This document shows, piece after piece, positions 17,452-26,662 of a stretch of DNA of 64,000 nucleotides (the first letter of the stretch is position 1; every line of letters begins with the position of its first letter). This DNA is from Halioglobus sp. (lineage in GTDB: Bacteria; Pseudomonadota; Gammaproteobacteria; Pseudomonadales; Halieaceae). The DNA is taken from positions 1 to 64,000 of the forward strand of contig JAGRIE010000018.1 of assembly GCA_020443425.1 (NCBI GenBank), in the 5' to 3' direction. The position numbers and the translations under genes are program-made. Under the pieces are notes generated by a model. The model had not been told where the DNA came from. It searched no databases and was given only the letters and a program-made list of their open reading frames with translations.

Positions 17452-19581
17452 GTGAATCCAGTAACAAAAACATTTCAGTACGGCGGCCAGACCGTCAGCC
17501 TGGAAACCGGGCGCATAGCCCGACAGGCAACTGGCGCGGTTCTGGTGACCGTCGAAAATACTTCAGTACTGTGTACTGTGGTTGCAGAGAAAACAGAGCG
17601 CCCGGGCCGGGATTTTTTTCCGCTGGCCGTTCACTACACCGAAAAAGCATACTCTGTCGGTAAAATTCCCGGTGGTTTCTTCAAGCGAGAAGCACGCCCC
17701 AGCGAAAAAGAGACGCTGACCTCGCGACTGATTGACCGCCCTATCCGCCCCCTGTTTCCCAAAGGGTTTATGAACGAAGTACAGGTCATCTGTACGGTCA
17801 TGTCCGCCGATAAAAACATCGATCCTGATATCCCCGCGATGATCGGCACATCCGCGGCACTGGCCATTTCCGGCTGCCCGTTCAACGGGCCCATCGGTGG
17901 TGCACGCGTCGGCTTCAATGAGGCCCGGGGCTACTTCCTCAACCCCACCTATGAGCAGTTGAGTGAGAGCAAACTGGACATGGTGGTCGCGGGAACCAAG
18001 GACGCGGTATTGATGGTGGAATCCGAGGCCAAGGAATTGACCGAGGACCAGATGCTGGGTGCTGTGTTGTTCGCGCACCAGGAAATGCAGGTTGTCATCC
18101 AGGCGATCAATGAGCTGGTGGCTGAAGCCGGTAAGCCGCGCTGGGAGTGGACCGCTGCCGATGTCGACCAGGAGTTGGTGGCCGCTGTTGAAGGCCAGGT
18201 GAAGGCGGAGCTCGGCGAAGCGTACCGCATCACTGAAAAGGCCGAGCGCTACGAGCGTGTGGGCGCTATTCGCGATGCAGCGGTTGCGGCGCTTGCAGTA
18301 GAGGGCGGCCCCTCGGAAGATGATGTGAAAGGCGTCTTCAAGCAGGTCGAGAAGAATCTGGTGCGCAAGCGCATCCTGGCTGGCGAGGCCCGTATCGACG
18401 GCCGCGACAACCGCACAGTGCGACCCATCGCCTGCGAAGTCGATGTACTGGGCAAGGTGCACGGCAGCGCGCTGTTCACCCGCGGTGAAACACAGGCGAT
18501 CGGTGCTGTGACCCTGGGTTCCACACGCGATGCACAAATCATCGATGCACTGGAAGGCGAGCGTCGCGACCCGTTCATGCTGCACTATAATTTCCCTCCC
18601 TACTCGGTGGGCGAAGCCGGTCGTGTCGGCTTTACCAGTCGTCGTGAAATCGGTCACGGCCGCCTGGCGCGCCGTGGTCTGGCCGCTGTACTGCCCAACA
18701 CTGAGGAGTTCCCGTACACCATTCGCGTGGTATCGGAAATCACGGAATCCAATGGTTCAAGCTCCATGGCGTCTGTGTGTGTCGGCTCGCTGGCCATGAT
18801 GGCGGCCGGTGTGCCGCTGAAAGCGCCGGTGGCGGGTATCGCCATGGGCCTGGTAAAAGAGGGCAACCAGTTTGCCGTGCTGACCGATATTCTCGGTGAC
18901 GAGGATCACCTCGGTGACATGGACTTCAAGGTGGCGGGTACTGCCGAGGGTGTCACTGCACTGCAGATGGACATCAAGATCGAGGGTATCAACGAGCAGA
19001 TCATGGAAGTCGCACTGGAACAGGCGCAGGTTGCCCGTCTGCACATTCTCGGGCAGATGAACGATGTGATGCCCACAGCGCGAGCAGTGACATCTGCCAG
19101 TGCGCCCAGCATGACCACGTTGAAAGTCGATTCCGACAAGATCCGCGACATCATCGGTAAAGGCGGTGTGACCATTCGCTCCATTACCGAACAGTCCGGC
19201 GCCACAGTCGATATCGATGACGATGGCACGGTGCGTATTTTCGGCCAGGACCAGGCGTCACGCGATGCCGCGGTCGCCATGGTGCAGGAAATCACCGCCG
19301 AGGCGGAAGTCGGTGCGGTCTATGAAGGTACTGTGGCCCGCATCGTGGACTTCGGTGCGTTCGTCAACATCCTGCCCGGCAAGGACGGTCTGGTGCATAT
19401 CTCGCAAATCGCCAACGAGCGTGTGGAGAATGTGTCTGATCACCTGAAGGAAGGCGATGTCGTGCGTGTGAAAGTGCTGGACGTGGACCAGCGCGGCCGC
19501 ATCAAGCTGTCCATCAAGGAACTGCTGGAAGACGAGGCTGCTGAGGCCGGCGAGAGTTCCGTGCAGGAAACTGTCGAGTAA
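17452..19581 (+). CDS. pnp: Polyribonucleotide nucleotidyltransferase (PNPase)
   Basis: PNPase degrades RNA from the 3' end with phosphate and is part of the RNA degradosome. The 709-residue product has two RNase PH-like halves joined by a helical domain ([22 protein letters not shown] region; later [16 protein letters not shown]), a KH domain ([12 protein letters not shown]) and a C-terminal S1 domain ([23 protein letters not shown]). I take the GTG at 17452 because GGAG lies seven bases upstream; the open frame extends upstream only through the leader hairpin. Confidence 0.98.
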   Translation: MNPVTKTFQYGGQTVSLETGRIARQATGAVLVTVENTSVLCTVVAEKTERPGRDFFPLAVHYTEKAYSVGKIPGGFFKREARPSEKETLTSRLIDRPIRPLFPKGFMNEVQVICTVMSADKNIDPDIPAMIGTSAALAISGCPFNGPIGGARVGFNEARGYFLNPTYEQLSESKLDMVVAGTKDAVLMVESEAKELTEDQMLGAVLFAHQEMQVVIQAINELVAEAGKPRWEWTAADVDQELVAAVEGQVKAELGEAYRITEKAERYERVGAIRDAAVAALAVEGGPSEDDVKGVFKQVEKNLVRKRILAGEARIDGRDNRTVRPIACEVDVLGKVHGSALFTRGETQAIGAVTLGSTRDAQIIDALEGERRDPFMLHYNFPPYSVGEAGRVGFTSRREIGHGRLARRGLAAVLPNTEEFPYTIRVVSEITESNGSSSMASVCVGSLAMMAAGVPLKAPVAGIAMGLVKEGNQFAVLTDILGDEDHLGDMDFKVAGTAEGVTALQMDIKIEGINEQIMEVALEQAQVARLHILGQMNDVMPTARAVTSASAPSMTTLKVDSDKIRDIIGKGGVTIRSITEQSGATVDIDDDGTVRIFGQDQASRDAAVAMVQEITAEAEVGAVYEGTVARIVDFGAFVNILPGKDGLVHISQIANERVENVSDHLKEGDVVRVKVLDVDQRGRIKLSIKELLEDEAAEAGESSVQETVE

Positions 19582-19609
19582 GCCCCCGCTCCCGCTAGCG
19601 GATACGCAG

Positions 19610-19642
19610 AAGGGATGTGCTGAAAGGCACATCCCTTTTTTA
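19610..19642 (+). terminator. Rho-independent terminator after pnp
   Basis: AAGGGATGTGC and GCACATCCCTT pair over 11 bases around a six-base loop, followed by TTTTATT. It ends the metY-pnp transcription unit. Confidence 0.9.
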
Positions 19643-19707
19643 TTGACCTGCGTTCGGTGTGCCGCCCGGTCGTCGCCGGAGTAGCGCTGTCCGTGGGCTC
19701 ACCAATG

Positions 19708-19725
19708 CAGTGCACAGATGCACTG
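19708..19725. promoter_or_regulatory. Inverted repeat upstream of the porin promoter
   Basis: CAGTGCA-CAGA-TGCACTG is a perfect 7-bp inverted repeat, 88 bases upstream of a sigma54-type promoter. NtrC sites are also built from TGCAC/GTGCA halves, but the spacing differs from the enteric consensus. TTTT follows on the plus strand, so it could also be a backup terminator. Confidence 0.35.
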
Positions 19726-19812
19726 TTTTCACTCCTTTGCGGTGCTTGCGACCGGGTGCCGGTCACCGTCTATCTCACGCCAGCCCTTGTAGTTGGCCGC
19801 TTTTGCAAAAGT

Positions 19813-19828
19813 TGGTCTGATAGTTGCA
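19813..19828 (+). promoter_or_regulatory. Sigma54-type promoter of the porin gene
   Basis: TGGTCTGATAGTTGCA has GG and GC ten bases apart and a perfect TTGCA -12 element; the -24 element keeps TGG but not the following CAC. Transcription would start near 19839, just before the leader hairpins. Nitrogen control through NtrC would be expected for a nitrate gene. Confidence 0.55.
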
Positions 19829-19841
19829 GTCCCTTGTTGTC

Positions 19842-19914
19842 CCCACCAGCTTGATGGCAACGAAGCCCGCCAGTTCTCTCCAAAAGAGTGAGCTGTGTGG
19901 GTTTTTGTTTTTTT
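19842..19914 (+). promoter_or_regulatory. Putative ANTAR-type leader with terminator, target of NasT
   Basis: CCCACCAGCT (19842-19851) pairs with AGCTGTGTGGG (19891-19901) as ten base pairs with one bulged T, and a T-rich run (TTTTTGTTTTTTT, 19902-19914) follows, giving an intrinsic-terminator shape. Inside the stem lies GGC-AACGAA-GCC (19856-19867), a hairpin with a six-base loop that has A at position 1 and G at position 4, the known recognition signature of ANTAR proteins. A second small hairpin (CTCT/AGAG, 19876-19888) follows. The porin ribosome binding site begins right after the T-run. The ANTAR protein NasT is encoded by the next gene. Confidence 0.55.
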
Positions 19915-19928
19915 GCAGGAGCAAAATC

Positions 19929-21170
19929 ATGCCATTCATCTCAATACGCCGCTCAATCCTGGTTGGCGCCACGCTCTGCATGGCGCCGCAATTCTCATTC
20001 GCAGACGGCGCAGCCGCCGAAGGATTTACCGATATGTTCAGCCAGGGCAGCATCGGGATCGATTTCCGCTATCGCTACGAGTATGTGGATGACGACAGTT
20101 TTGGCCAGGACGCCAACGCCTCCACGCTGCGATCGCTGCTGACCTTCGAGTCGGCAAGCTACGCGGGATTTTCCTTGCTCACGCAACTGGCCAATGTCGC
20201 CTACATCGGCGCTGATGATTTCAACTCCACCGAAAATGGTAAAACGCAGTACCCCGTCGTACCCGACCCCAAGGGGAGTGAGGTCAACCAGGCCTGGCTC
20301 AGGTACAGCCACAGCGATGTATCCGGCACGTTCGGGCGGCAGCGGATAGTACTGGACGACCAGCGATTCATCGGCGATGTGGGCTGGCGCCAGAACGACC
20401 AGACATTTGATGGCTTCCGCTCACAGTGGCAGTCGCAGGTGGGGCTGGCGCTCGATTACGCGTATGTATACAGGGTGAACCGGATTTTTGGTCCCGACAA
20501 CACCAGCGCGCAGCCAGCGCAGTGGCGCGGCGACAACCACTTTATTCACCTGCAGTACACCTTGCTGGAAAATCACTCGATCGTGGGTTTCGCCTATCTG
20601 CTGGATATCGATGACCGTACCGGCTGGGCGCCGGGGCGGTCGGTGGACAACTCCAGCGACAGCTACGGCCTCAGGTACAGCGGCGTGTTCGGGGCATTTT
20701 CCCTGAACGCCTCCTACGCGTACCAGACGGACGCCGGCGACAGCAGTCTGGACTACGCGGCGAACTACTATGCGGTGGAAGGCGGCGCAAGCCTCTTCGG
20801 CGTCAAGGCCACCCTTGGCTATGAGGTGCTGGCGTCCGACAACGGGGTGGGTTTCAAGACACCGCTGGCGACGCTGCACAAATTCCAGGGCTGGGCCGAC
20901 AAGTTTCTCGTGACTCCGGATGACGGGATTCAAGACCTGTACCTGGGCATCGCCGGCGCGGTGGGGCCGCTGAAACTCGCCGCCACCTGGCACGATTTCC
21001 AGGCCGAGCAGGCCAGCCAGGATTTCGGCACGGAACTGGATCTGGCCGCCACCTGGCCGGTCAGTGAGCGCTGGAGCCTGCAGTTGAAATACGCCAGTTT
21101 CAGCGCTGACAACTCGGCGCCGCTCGAGGATACGCAGAAGCTCTGGATGACGGTACAATTCAGCATCTAG
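19929..21170 (+). CDS. Outer-membrane porin, alginate-export-like, probably for nitrate
   Basis: A 413-residue beta-barrel protein. The start at 19929 has GGAG seven bases upstream and gives a signal peptide ending near FSFA-DG. The mature part has alternating aromatic strands (GIDFRYRYEYV, TFGRQRIVLDDQRFIGDVGWRQN, LDYAYVYRVNRIFGP) and ends in a C-terminal aromatic strand (WMTVQFSI), typical of outer-membrane proteins. It resembles the alginate export domain family, a wide group of porin-like proteins whose name says little about substrate. Placed before nasTS and the nitrate operon and under a sigma54-type promoter with a NasT-like leader, it most likely lets nitrate or nitrite through the outer membrane. 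Confidence 0.8.
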   Translation: MPFISIRRSILVGATLCMAPQFSFADGAAAEGFTDMFSQGSIGIDFRYRYEYVDDDSFGQDANASTLRSLLTFESASYAGFSLLTQLANVAYIGADDFNSTENGKTQYPVVPDPKGSEVNQAWLRYSHSDVSGTFGRQRIVLDDQRFIGDVGWRQNDQTFDGFRSQWQSQVGLALDYAYVYRVNRIFGPDNTSAQPAQWRGDNHFIHLQYTLLENHSIVGFAYLLDIDDRTGWAPGRSVDNSSDSYGLRYSGVFGAFSLNASYAYQTDAGDSSLDYAANYYAVEGGASLFGVKATLGYEVLASDNGVGFKTPLATLHKFQGWADKFLVTPDDGIQDLYLGIAGAVGPLKLAATWHDFQAEQASQDFGTELDLAATWPVSERWSLQLKYASFSADNSAPLEDTQKLWMTVQFSI

Positions 21171-21228
21171 CGGGTCTGCCCCGGAACACCCCGACCGAAG
21201 TGTACATTGACACAACCCTGGTATCCCT

Positions 21229-21852
21229 GTGACTGACGCCACCAAGCACCCTCAAGCGCTGCGATTGATCCTGGTGGATGACGATCATCAGCGCGCCGCT
21301 GCGGTTGAGGAGGACCTGAGGCAGGCGGGTTTCACGGTGCTTTCAGTGATCCCCACCGGCTCTGGCCTGCTGTACCAGATGGCGCAACAGGAGCCCGATG
21401 TGGTGATTATCGCGCTGGATTCTCCCGACCGCGACGTATTGGAAAGCCTGGCCATTGCGTCATCACACAATGCGCGACCTGTGGTGATGTTTTCGGAATC
21501 CGGTGACCAGCGCTTTATTACCGATGCTATCAGCGCCGGGGTGACGGCCTACCAGGCCGAGGATATCAGTCCGCGGCGAGTGCGGGCGGCCATTGATGTG
21601 GCCATCGCGCAGTTCTCCGCCTTCAACTCCATCAAGCGGGAACTCGACCAGACCAGGCGGCAGTTGAGCGAGCGCAAGCAGGTGGAAAAAGCCAAGGGCT
21701 TGCTGATGGCGGTGCACAATGTGAGCGAGGACGCCGCCTTCAGCACCCTGCGTAAACTGGCGATGAACGGCAACAAGACGCTCGGTGAAACCGCGGCCGA
21801 CGTCATCGCCATACTTGAGAAATCCAGCCGCAGTGGAGCTGAAAATGACTGA
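21229..21852 (+). CDS. nasT: NasT, ANTAR-domain antitermination response regulator
   Basis: NasT binds leader RNA of nitrate genes and prevents early transcription termination when NasS releases it. Residues 10-125 form a receiver-like domain (LRLILVDDDH), and residues about 130-195 the ANTAR domain (KQVEKAKGLLMAVHNVSEDAAFSTLRKLAM region with its coiled-coil lead). The start is a GTG at 21229. nasS begins eight bases before the nasT stop, so the partners are made together. Candidate RNA targets lie on both sides: the porin leader and the nas operon leader. Confidence 0.9.
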   Translation: MTDATKHPQALRLILVDDDHQRAAAVEEDLRQAGFTVLSVIPTGSGLLYQMAQQEPDVVIIALDSPDRDVLESLAIASSHNARPVVMFSESGDQRFITDAISAGVTAYQAEDISPRRVRAAIDVAIAQFSAFNSIKRELDQTRRQLSERKQVEKAKGLLMAVHNVSEDAAFSTLRKLAMNGNKTLGETAADVIAILEKSSRSGAEND

Positions 21853-23026
21853 CGCCAGACGCCTGCCCCCGGCGGAAAAAAACAGGGTGAACCTGGGTTA
21901 CCTGCGGCTGACCGACAGCGCGCCCGTGATCATGGCGCGGGAGTTGGGCCTGTACGCCAGCTACGATCTGGACGTTGAACTGCAGCGGGAGGTCTCGTGG
22001 GCCAATCTGCGCGATAAACTGGTGACTGGTGTGATTGATGCCGGACAAATGCTGGCACCGCTGCCACTGTCCACCTCCCTGGGGCTGGGTGGACTGCGCG
22101 CGGATGTCATCACCGGACTCGCGCTCAGCCTGAACGGCAATGCCATCACCCTGAGCCCGTCGCTGTCGGCCGCTATTGGGGCGCTCGGTGGCGACGCTGA
22201 AACGTCCGCGCGCAGTACCGCCGAGGCGCTGGGCAGCTGGCTGCGCGCCCGCGGTGACAGTGAGCAACTCACGCTCGCCAGCGCGCACTCCTTCTCCTGC
22301 CATACCTTCCTGTTGCAAATGTGGCTGCGGGCCGGTGGCATCGATCCACAGCGCGATGTGCGTATCATCGTACTGCCGCCGGAGCAGATGGTCGACAGTC
22401 TCTCTCGCGGCAGTATCGACGGGTTCTGTGTCGGCGAGCCGTGGAACAGTATTGCGGTGCAATACGGTGTCGGGGCGGTGCAGGCCAGCGGCTACCAGAT
22501 ATGGAACAACGGCATCGAGAAAGTGCTGGGGGTGCTCGCCAGTTGGCATCAGCACTATCCGGCAACGCACCTGCGCCTGCGGCTGGCACTGCTGGAATCG
22601 TGCCAGTGGCTGGCAGATCCGGCGAACCGGGATGAGGCGGCGCGGATACTGGCGATGCCTGAGTATCTCGATACACCGGTGTCGCAAGTGGCGCCCTCGC
22701 TCACCGGGCAGTTCGTGTACAGCAAAGGGCGTGCGCCGGTGGCAATGCCGCACTTCCATGTGTTCGGGCGCTTCCAGGCGGGATTTCCGTGGCGGTCAGA
22801 CGGTGAATGGCTGCTGCAGCAAACGGGTGCGCTGGTCGGCAAGACACTGTCGGCCGAGCGTATCAAATCACTGGTGCAACAGACATACCGCACCGACCTG
22901 TACCGCGAGGCAGCGCGGCATTTACAGTTGCCCAGCCCCAGCGGCGATTACAAACCGGCTAACCGGCACGGCGAGGTGTGGGAGCTGGAACCCGGCATCG
23001 AACTGGGGCCGGATCTGTCGCTGTAG
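21845..23026 (+). CDS. nasS: NasS, nitrate-sensing partner of NasT
   Basis: A 393-residue protein of the NrtA/CmpA substrate-binding fold without a signal peptide, so it stays in the cytoplasm. In known systems such a protein, NasS, binds nitrate or nitrite and, when empty, holds NasT inactive. Conserved blocks are VNLGYLRLTDSAPVIMARELGL, AGQMLAPLPLSTSLG, HSFSCHTFLLQMWLRAGGI and GFCVGEPWN. The first of these was shortened from the full segment near residues 15-36. It shares these blocks with the exported binding protein nrtA next door, which points to duplication. The start at 21845 overlaps nasT. Confidence 0.9.
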   Translation: MTDARRLPPAEKNRVNLGYLRLTDSAPVIMARELGLYASYDLDVELQREVSWANLRDKLVTGVIDAGQMLAPLPLSTSLGLGGLRADVITGLALSLNGNAITLSPSLSAAIGALGGDAETSARSTAEALGSWLRARGDSEQLTLASAHSFSCHTFLLQMWLRAGGIDPQRDVRIIVLPPEQMVDSLSRGSIDGFCVGEPWNSIAVQYGVGAVQASGYQIWNNGIEKVLGVLASWHQHYPATHLRLRLALLESCQWLADPANRDEAARILAMPEYLDTPVSQVAPSLTGQFVYSKGRAPVAMPHFHVFGRFQAGFPWRSDGEWLLQQTGALVGKTLSAERIKSLVQQTYRTDLYREAARHLQLPSPSGDYKPANRHGEVWELEPGIELGPDLSL

Positions 23027-23085
23027 CGGCCTGCGGTGCACTGTGTCGGATCAATACCTCCCCGAAATGGTGCGCAACAGCCGCC

Positions 23086-23113
23086 CCGGCCCGTGCCGGA
23101 GCACAGTTTTTTT
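23086..23113 (+). terminator. Probable terminator after nasS
   Basis: CCGGC-CCGT-GCCGG (23086-23099), or the alternative GTGC-CGGA-GCAC (23093-23104), is followed by AG and seven T. The stems are short, so efficiency may be partial. It would separate the nasTS transcript from the nas operon. Confidence 0.5.
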
Positions 23114-23160
23114 CCCGTCTTTTTTCTCATGTTATTGATCTTAAAGATAAAGTTTCACAG

Positions 23161-23176
23161 TGGCACAGCTCTTGAT
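23161..23176 (+). promoter_or_regulatory. Sigma54-like promoter of the nitrate operon
   Basis: TGGCACAGCTCTTGAT has a perfect -24 element (TGGCAC) and TTG at -12 with correct spacing, but GA where sigma54 promoters have GC. Transcription would start near 23187. About 110 bases upstream, TGCACT-N5-GGATCA (23038-23054) resembles an NtrC site in one half. An AT-rich stretch (23128-23155) lies between, as often seen where IHF bends DNA. Confidence 0.45.
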
Positions 23177-23218
23177 ACCTGAACGGTAGAAAGTTCATTT
23201 CACACTGGTTATCTCCTC

Positions 23219-23256
23219 GGGCAATGGCGCCCTTGCGTTCCGGCTGATTCGTCAGC
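23219..23256 (+). promoter_or_regulatory. Candidate NasT-binding hairpins in the nas operon leader
   Basis: GGGC-AATGGC-GCCC (23219-23232) is a four-pair stem with a six-base loop having A1 and G4, the ANTAR RNA signature. Ten bases later GCTG-ATTCGT-CAGC (23243-23256) forms a second hairpin; its loop has A1 but C at position 4, and it may instead close further into a UUCG tetraloop. Both lie in the untranslated leader of nrtA. No U-run follows, so any termination here would be of another kind. Confidence 0.45.
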
Positions 23257-23309
23257 TCCTCGCAGGGGTGTCCATGTGTGTCCAGTTAGTCGTGTCCGGG
23301 GAGTCACCT

Positions 23310-24698
23310 ATGTCCAATCTGCAAATTCCATCCGCTGTGCGTCGCCTGTTACTGACGGTGGCATGCACACTGTTCAGTGCGCTTGCGCCGATAGCTGTGA
23401 CGGCGGGCACCGTTGGGGAGCCGGAAAAAGACGAGCTCAAATTCGGTTTTATCAAGCTCACGGATATGGCGCCGCTGGCCATCGCCTACGAGAAAGGTTA
23501 CTTCGAGGACGAGGGGCTGTACGTCACCCTGGAGGCGCAGGCCAACTGGAAGGTGTTGCTGGACGGGGTGATCGACGGCCAACTCGACGGTGCCCATATG
23601 CTGGCGGGCCAGCCGCTGGCCGCGACCATTGGTTACGGTACCAAAGCCCATATCGTTACTCCCTTCTCAATGGACCTCAACGGTAACGCAATTACCGTTT
23701 CTGCCGAGGTGTGGGAGGCGATGAAGCCGCTGGTTCCGCACGAGAACGGCAAGCCCGTCCATCCTGTCAAGGCCGACTACCTGAAGCCGGTGCTGAAGCA
23801 GTACGCCGATGCAGGCAGGCCGTTCAGGATGGGCACGGTGTTTCCGGTGTCGACGCACAACTACGAGTTGCGCTACTGGCTGGCAGCCGGGGGCATCCAC
23901 CCCGGCTATTACGCGCCGCACAAGGGCGACACCTCGGGGCTGCTGAATGCCGAGGCGCTGCTGTCGGTCACACCGCCACCGCAGATGCCGGCTACGCTGG
24001 AGGCCGGCACGATTGACGGCTACTGCGTGGGCGAGCCCTGGAACCAGCAGGCTGTGATCAAGGGTATCGGGGTGCCGGTGATTACCGATTATGAAATCTG
24101 GAAGAACAACCCGGAAAAAGTGTTCGGGATGAGCAGGGCATTCACCGAGAACTATCCCAATACAACGGTGCGCGTGGTCAGGGCATTGCTGCGCGCCGCC
24201 AAGTGGCTCGACGACAACAATAATGCGAACCGCCCCGAGGCCGTGGAAATCCTGTCGCGCTCAGAGTATGTCGGCGCCGACTACAAAGTGATCGCGAACT
24301 CGATGACGGGTACGTTCGAATACGAAAAGGGCGACAAGCGCGAGGTGTCTGATTTCAACGTGTTCTTCCGTTACTTCGCCACGTATCCCTACTACTCAGA
24401 CGCCGTCTGGTACCTGACGCAGATGCGCCGCTGGGGACAGATTCCCGAGCCGCAATCAGATGACTGGTATTTCGAGGTCGCCAAAAGCGTGTATCTGCCG
24501 GATATCTACCAGCAGGCGGCGCAGTCGCTGATTGAGGAGGGGGTGATGTCTGCCAGTGATTTTCCGGACTTCGCCAGCGAGACTGGTTTTCGCGAGGCGC
24601 AGAGCGAGTTTATTGACGGCATGGTGTTCGATGGCACCACGCCCAATGCCTACCTTGAGCAGTTTCCGATCGGGCTCAAGGGCGACGACGTTTTGTAA
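23310..24698 (+). CDS. nrtA: Nitrate ABC transporter, substrate-binding protein
   Basis: A 462-residue periplasmic binding protein of the NrtA/CmpA family. It delivers nitrate or nitrite to the NrtB permease. A Sec signal peptide covers residues 1-33, ending near AVTAG. Family blocks include [46 protein letters not shown] and [16 protein letters not shown] choose the ATG at 23310 because GGGGAG lies six bases upstream; the longer frame from 23268 covers the RNA leader. It heads a seven-gene operon reaching to 33417. Confidence 0.92.
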   Translation: MSNLQIPSAVRRLLLTVACTLFSALAPIAVTAGTVGEPEKDELKFGFIKLTDMAPLAIAYEKGYFEDEGLYVTLEAQANWKVLLDGVIDGQLDGAHMLAGQPLAATIGYGTKAHIVTPFSMDLNGNAITVSAEVWEAMKPLVPHENGKPVHPVKADYLKPVLKQYADAGRPFRMGTVFPVSTHNYELRYWLAAGGIHPGYYAPHKGDTSGLLNAEALLSVTPPPQMPATLEAGTIDGYCVGEPWNQQAVIKGIGVPVITDYEIWKNNPEKVFGMSRAFTENYPNTTVRVVRALLRAAKWLDDNNNANRPEAVEILSRSEYVGADYKVIANSMTGTFEYEKGDKREVSDFNVFFRYFATYPYYSDAVWYLTQMRRWGQIPEPQSDDWYFEVAKSVYLPDIYQQAAQSLIEEGVMSASDFPDFASETGFREAQSEFIDGMVFDGTTPNAYLEQFPIGLKGDDVL

Positions 24699-24732
24699 CT
24701 AGCACACCACTGTGGAGTCGGGATTGAACGGT

Positions 24733-25725
24733 ATGAGAGACACAGCATTACGCACAGGATGGCCGCAGCGACTGGAGCCTGTCATCGGGAGGCTGAAAAG
24801 CGGAGAGTGGATCAGGGCGCTGGTGTACCCGATGCTGGGTGTGCTGGCCTTCCTGATGGTCTGGCAATTCGGCGCGGGCAGGATTGAGACCTCGCTGGGA
24901 CAGTTTCCCGGACCGGTGCAGGTGTGGGAACAGGTCAAGAGCCTGGGTGCCGAGCACGTGAGGGAGCGGGAGAAGGCCAGGGCATTCTACAGCCGTCTGG
25001 AGGAGCGCAACGCCAGCAAGCTCGCTGCCAACCCGGATGCGGTGATCAAACACAGGCAGTACACCGGCAAGCCGACCTTTGCCGACCAGATTGTCACCAG
25101 CCTGCTGACCGTTGCCGCCGGCTTTCTCATCGCCAACATGATCGCAATACCGCTGGGTATTGTCTGCGGCCTGAGCGCCGGCGTTTACAAGGCGTTGAAC
25201 CCGGTTATCCAGGTGTTCAAGCCCGTGTCTCCGCTGGCCTGGCTGCCGCTGGTGACGATGGTGGTGAGTGCGACCTACAGCTCGCAGGACGCACTGATAG
25301 ACAAGTCCTTCCTCAACTCGGCGATCACCGTCGCACTGTGCTGCCTGTGGCCGACACTGATCAACACGATTGTCGGCGTCACCAATATCGATCGCGACCT
25401 CGTGAATGTGAGCCGGGTGATGGCGTTGTCGCCGATGGTGCACATACGAAAAATTGTCATCCCCGCCGCGATACCGATGATTTTCACCGGCCTGCGCCTG
25501 TCACTTGCCACCGGTTGGATGGTGTTGATTGCGGCGGAGATGTTGGCCCAGAACCCGGGGCTGGGCAAGTTTGTCTGGGATGAATTCCAGAACGGCAGCT
25601 CATCGTCACTCGGCCGGATCATGGTCGCTGTGCTGACCATAGGCCTGATCGGTTTCATGCTGGATAAATTGATGCTGACGCTGCAAAAACGCGTGAGCTG
25701 GGACAAGAACGCGCTGCTGCGCTGA
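24733..25725 (+). CDS. nrtB: Nitrate ABC transporter, permease
   Basis: A binding-protein-dependent permease of about 330 residues with one membrane helix near the N-terminus (about 29-48), a charged periplasmic-looking insert (about 75-110) and a five-helix permease core. The EAA-like loop is in VNVSRVMALSPMVHIRKIVIPAAIP. The start is uncertain: ATG 24733, or TTG 24724, which has GGAG six bases upstream. It follows nrtA by about 30 bases. Confidence 0.9.
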   Translation: MRDTALRTGWPQRLEPVIGRLKSGEWIRALVYPMLGVLAFLMVWQFGAGRIETSLGQFPGPVQVWEQVKSLGAEHVREREKARAFYSRLEERNASKLAANPDAVIKHRQYTGKPTFADQIVTSLLTVAAGFLIANMIAIPLGIVCGLSAGVYKALNPVIQVFKPVSPLAWLPLVTMVVSATYSSQDALIDKSFLNSAITVALCCLWPTLINTIVGVTNIDRDLVNVSRVMALSPMVHIRKIVIPAAIPMIFTGLRLSLATGWMVLIAAEMLAQNPGLGKFVWDEFQNGSSSSLGRIMVAVLTIGLIGFMLDKLMLTLQKRVSWDKNALLR

Positions 25726-25741
25726 ACGGAGCACCCTGGTG

Positions 25742-26659
25742 ATGAATACACGATACCTGGATATCACAGACGTCGGCATTGAGTTCGACACCAACGGCAG
25801 GAAATTCCGCGCACTGCAAAAGGTCAACCTGAAGCTGGACAAGGGTGAGTTTGTATCGCTGATCGGGCATTCCGGCTGCGGCAAGTCGACCGTACTGAAC
25901 ATTGTTGCCGGCCTCTACCAGGCGACGGAAGGAGGTGTCTGCCTCGATGGCAAAGAGGTCTGTGAGCCCGGGCCGGATCGCGCTGTGGTGTTCCAGAATC
26001 ACTCCCTGATGCCGTGGCTGAGTGTATACGACAATGTGGCGTTGGCGGTAGACCAGGTGTTTCGCAAGAGCAAAAGCAAGGCCGAGCGCCGGGAGTGGAT
26101 AGAGCACAACCTGCGACTGGTGAATATGGAGCATGCGCTGGACAAGCTGCCGGGCGAGATATCCGGTGGTATGAAACAGCGTGTTGGCATTGCCCGCTGT
26201 CTCGCGATGCAACCCAAGGTGTTGTTGATGGATGAGCCGTTCGGTGCACTGGATGCGCTGACGCGCGCGCAGTTACAGGACTCGTTGATGACCATCCAGT
26301 CCGAGCTGGGCAATACCGTCATCATGATCACCCACGATGTGGATGAGGCCGTGTTGCTGTCTGATCGCATCGTGATGATGACAAATGGCCCGGCCGCCAC
26401 CATCGGCGAAATCCTGCCGGTGAACCTGCCGCGCCCCAGGGATCGCCTGGCGCTGGCGGAAGACCGTGAGTTTGTCCATCTGCGGCAGCAGGTGTTGGAA
26501 TTCCTGTACGCCAAGCAGGCAGTGCGTGAGCCAGCTGCGGTCGCAGTGGCCGCGGTACCCCGTCCGGAGCGGAAACCCGGGCCGCTATCGCCCGCATCGG
26601 CGGCGGTACCTGTCAGCACTGCCGGGGAAGGTCCCGACAACGATTTCGAGGCGGCCTGA
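25742..26659 (+). CDS. nrtD: Nitrate ABC transporter, ATP-binding protein
   Basis: A 305-residue ABC ATPase of the nitrate/sulfonate/taurine group. Walker A is GHSGCGKST (near residue 40), the signature is ISGGMKQRVGIARCLA, and Walker B is VLLMDEPFGALDALTR. Beyond about residue 250 there is a tail rich in Pro, Ala and Val that is not part of the ATPase fold. There is only one ATPase gene, so it should act as a homodimer, unlike cyanobacterial NrtC-NrtD pairs. Confidence 0.9.
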   Translation: MNTRYLDITDVGIEFDTNGRKFRALQKVNLKLDKGEFVSLIGHSGCGKSTVLNIVAGLYQATEGGVCLDGKEVCEPGPDRAVVFQNHSLMPWLSVYDNVALAVDQVFRKSKSKAERREWIEHNLRLVNMEHALDKLPGEISGGMKQRVGIARCLAMQPKVLLMDEPFGALDALTRAQLQDSLMTIQSELGNTVIMITHDVDEAVLLSDRIVMMTNGPAATIGEILPVNLPRPRDRLALAEDREFVHLRQQVLEFLYAKQAVREPAAVAVAAVPRPERKPGPLSPASAAVPVSTAGEGPDNDFEAA

Positions 26660-26662
26660 GGT

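Noticed and set aside
19798-19814. TTGGCCGCTTTTGCA as a sigma54 promoter
   Set aside because: GG and GC are eight bases apart, not ten; the neighbouring TGGTCTGATAGTTGCA has the right spacing.
23107-23126. Two T-runs read as terminators belonging to the nas leader
   Set aside because: They lie upstream of the likely transcription start of the operon, so they can only serve the nasTS transcript.
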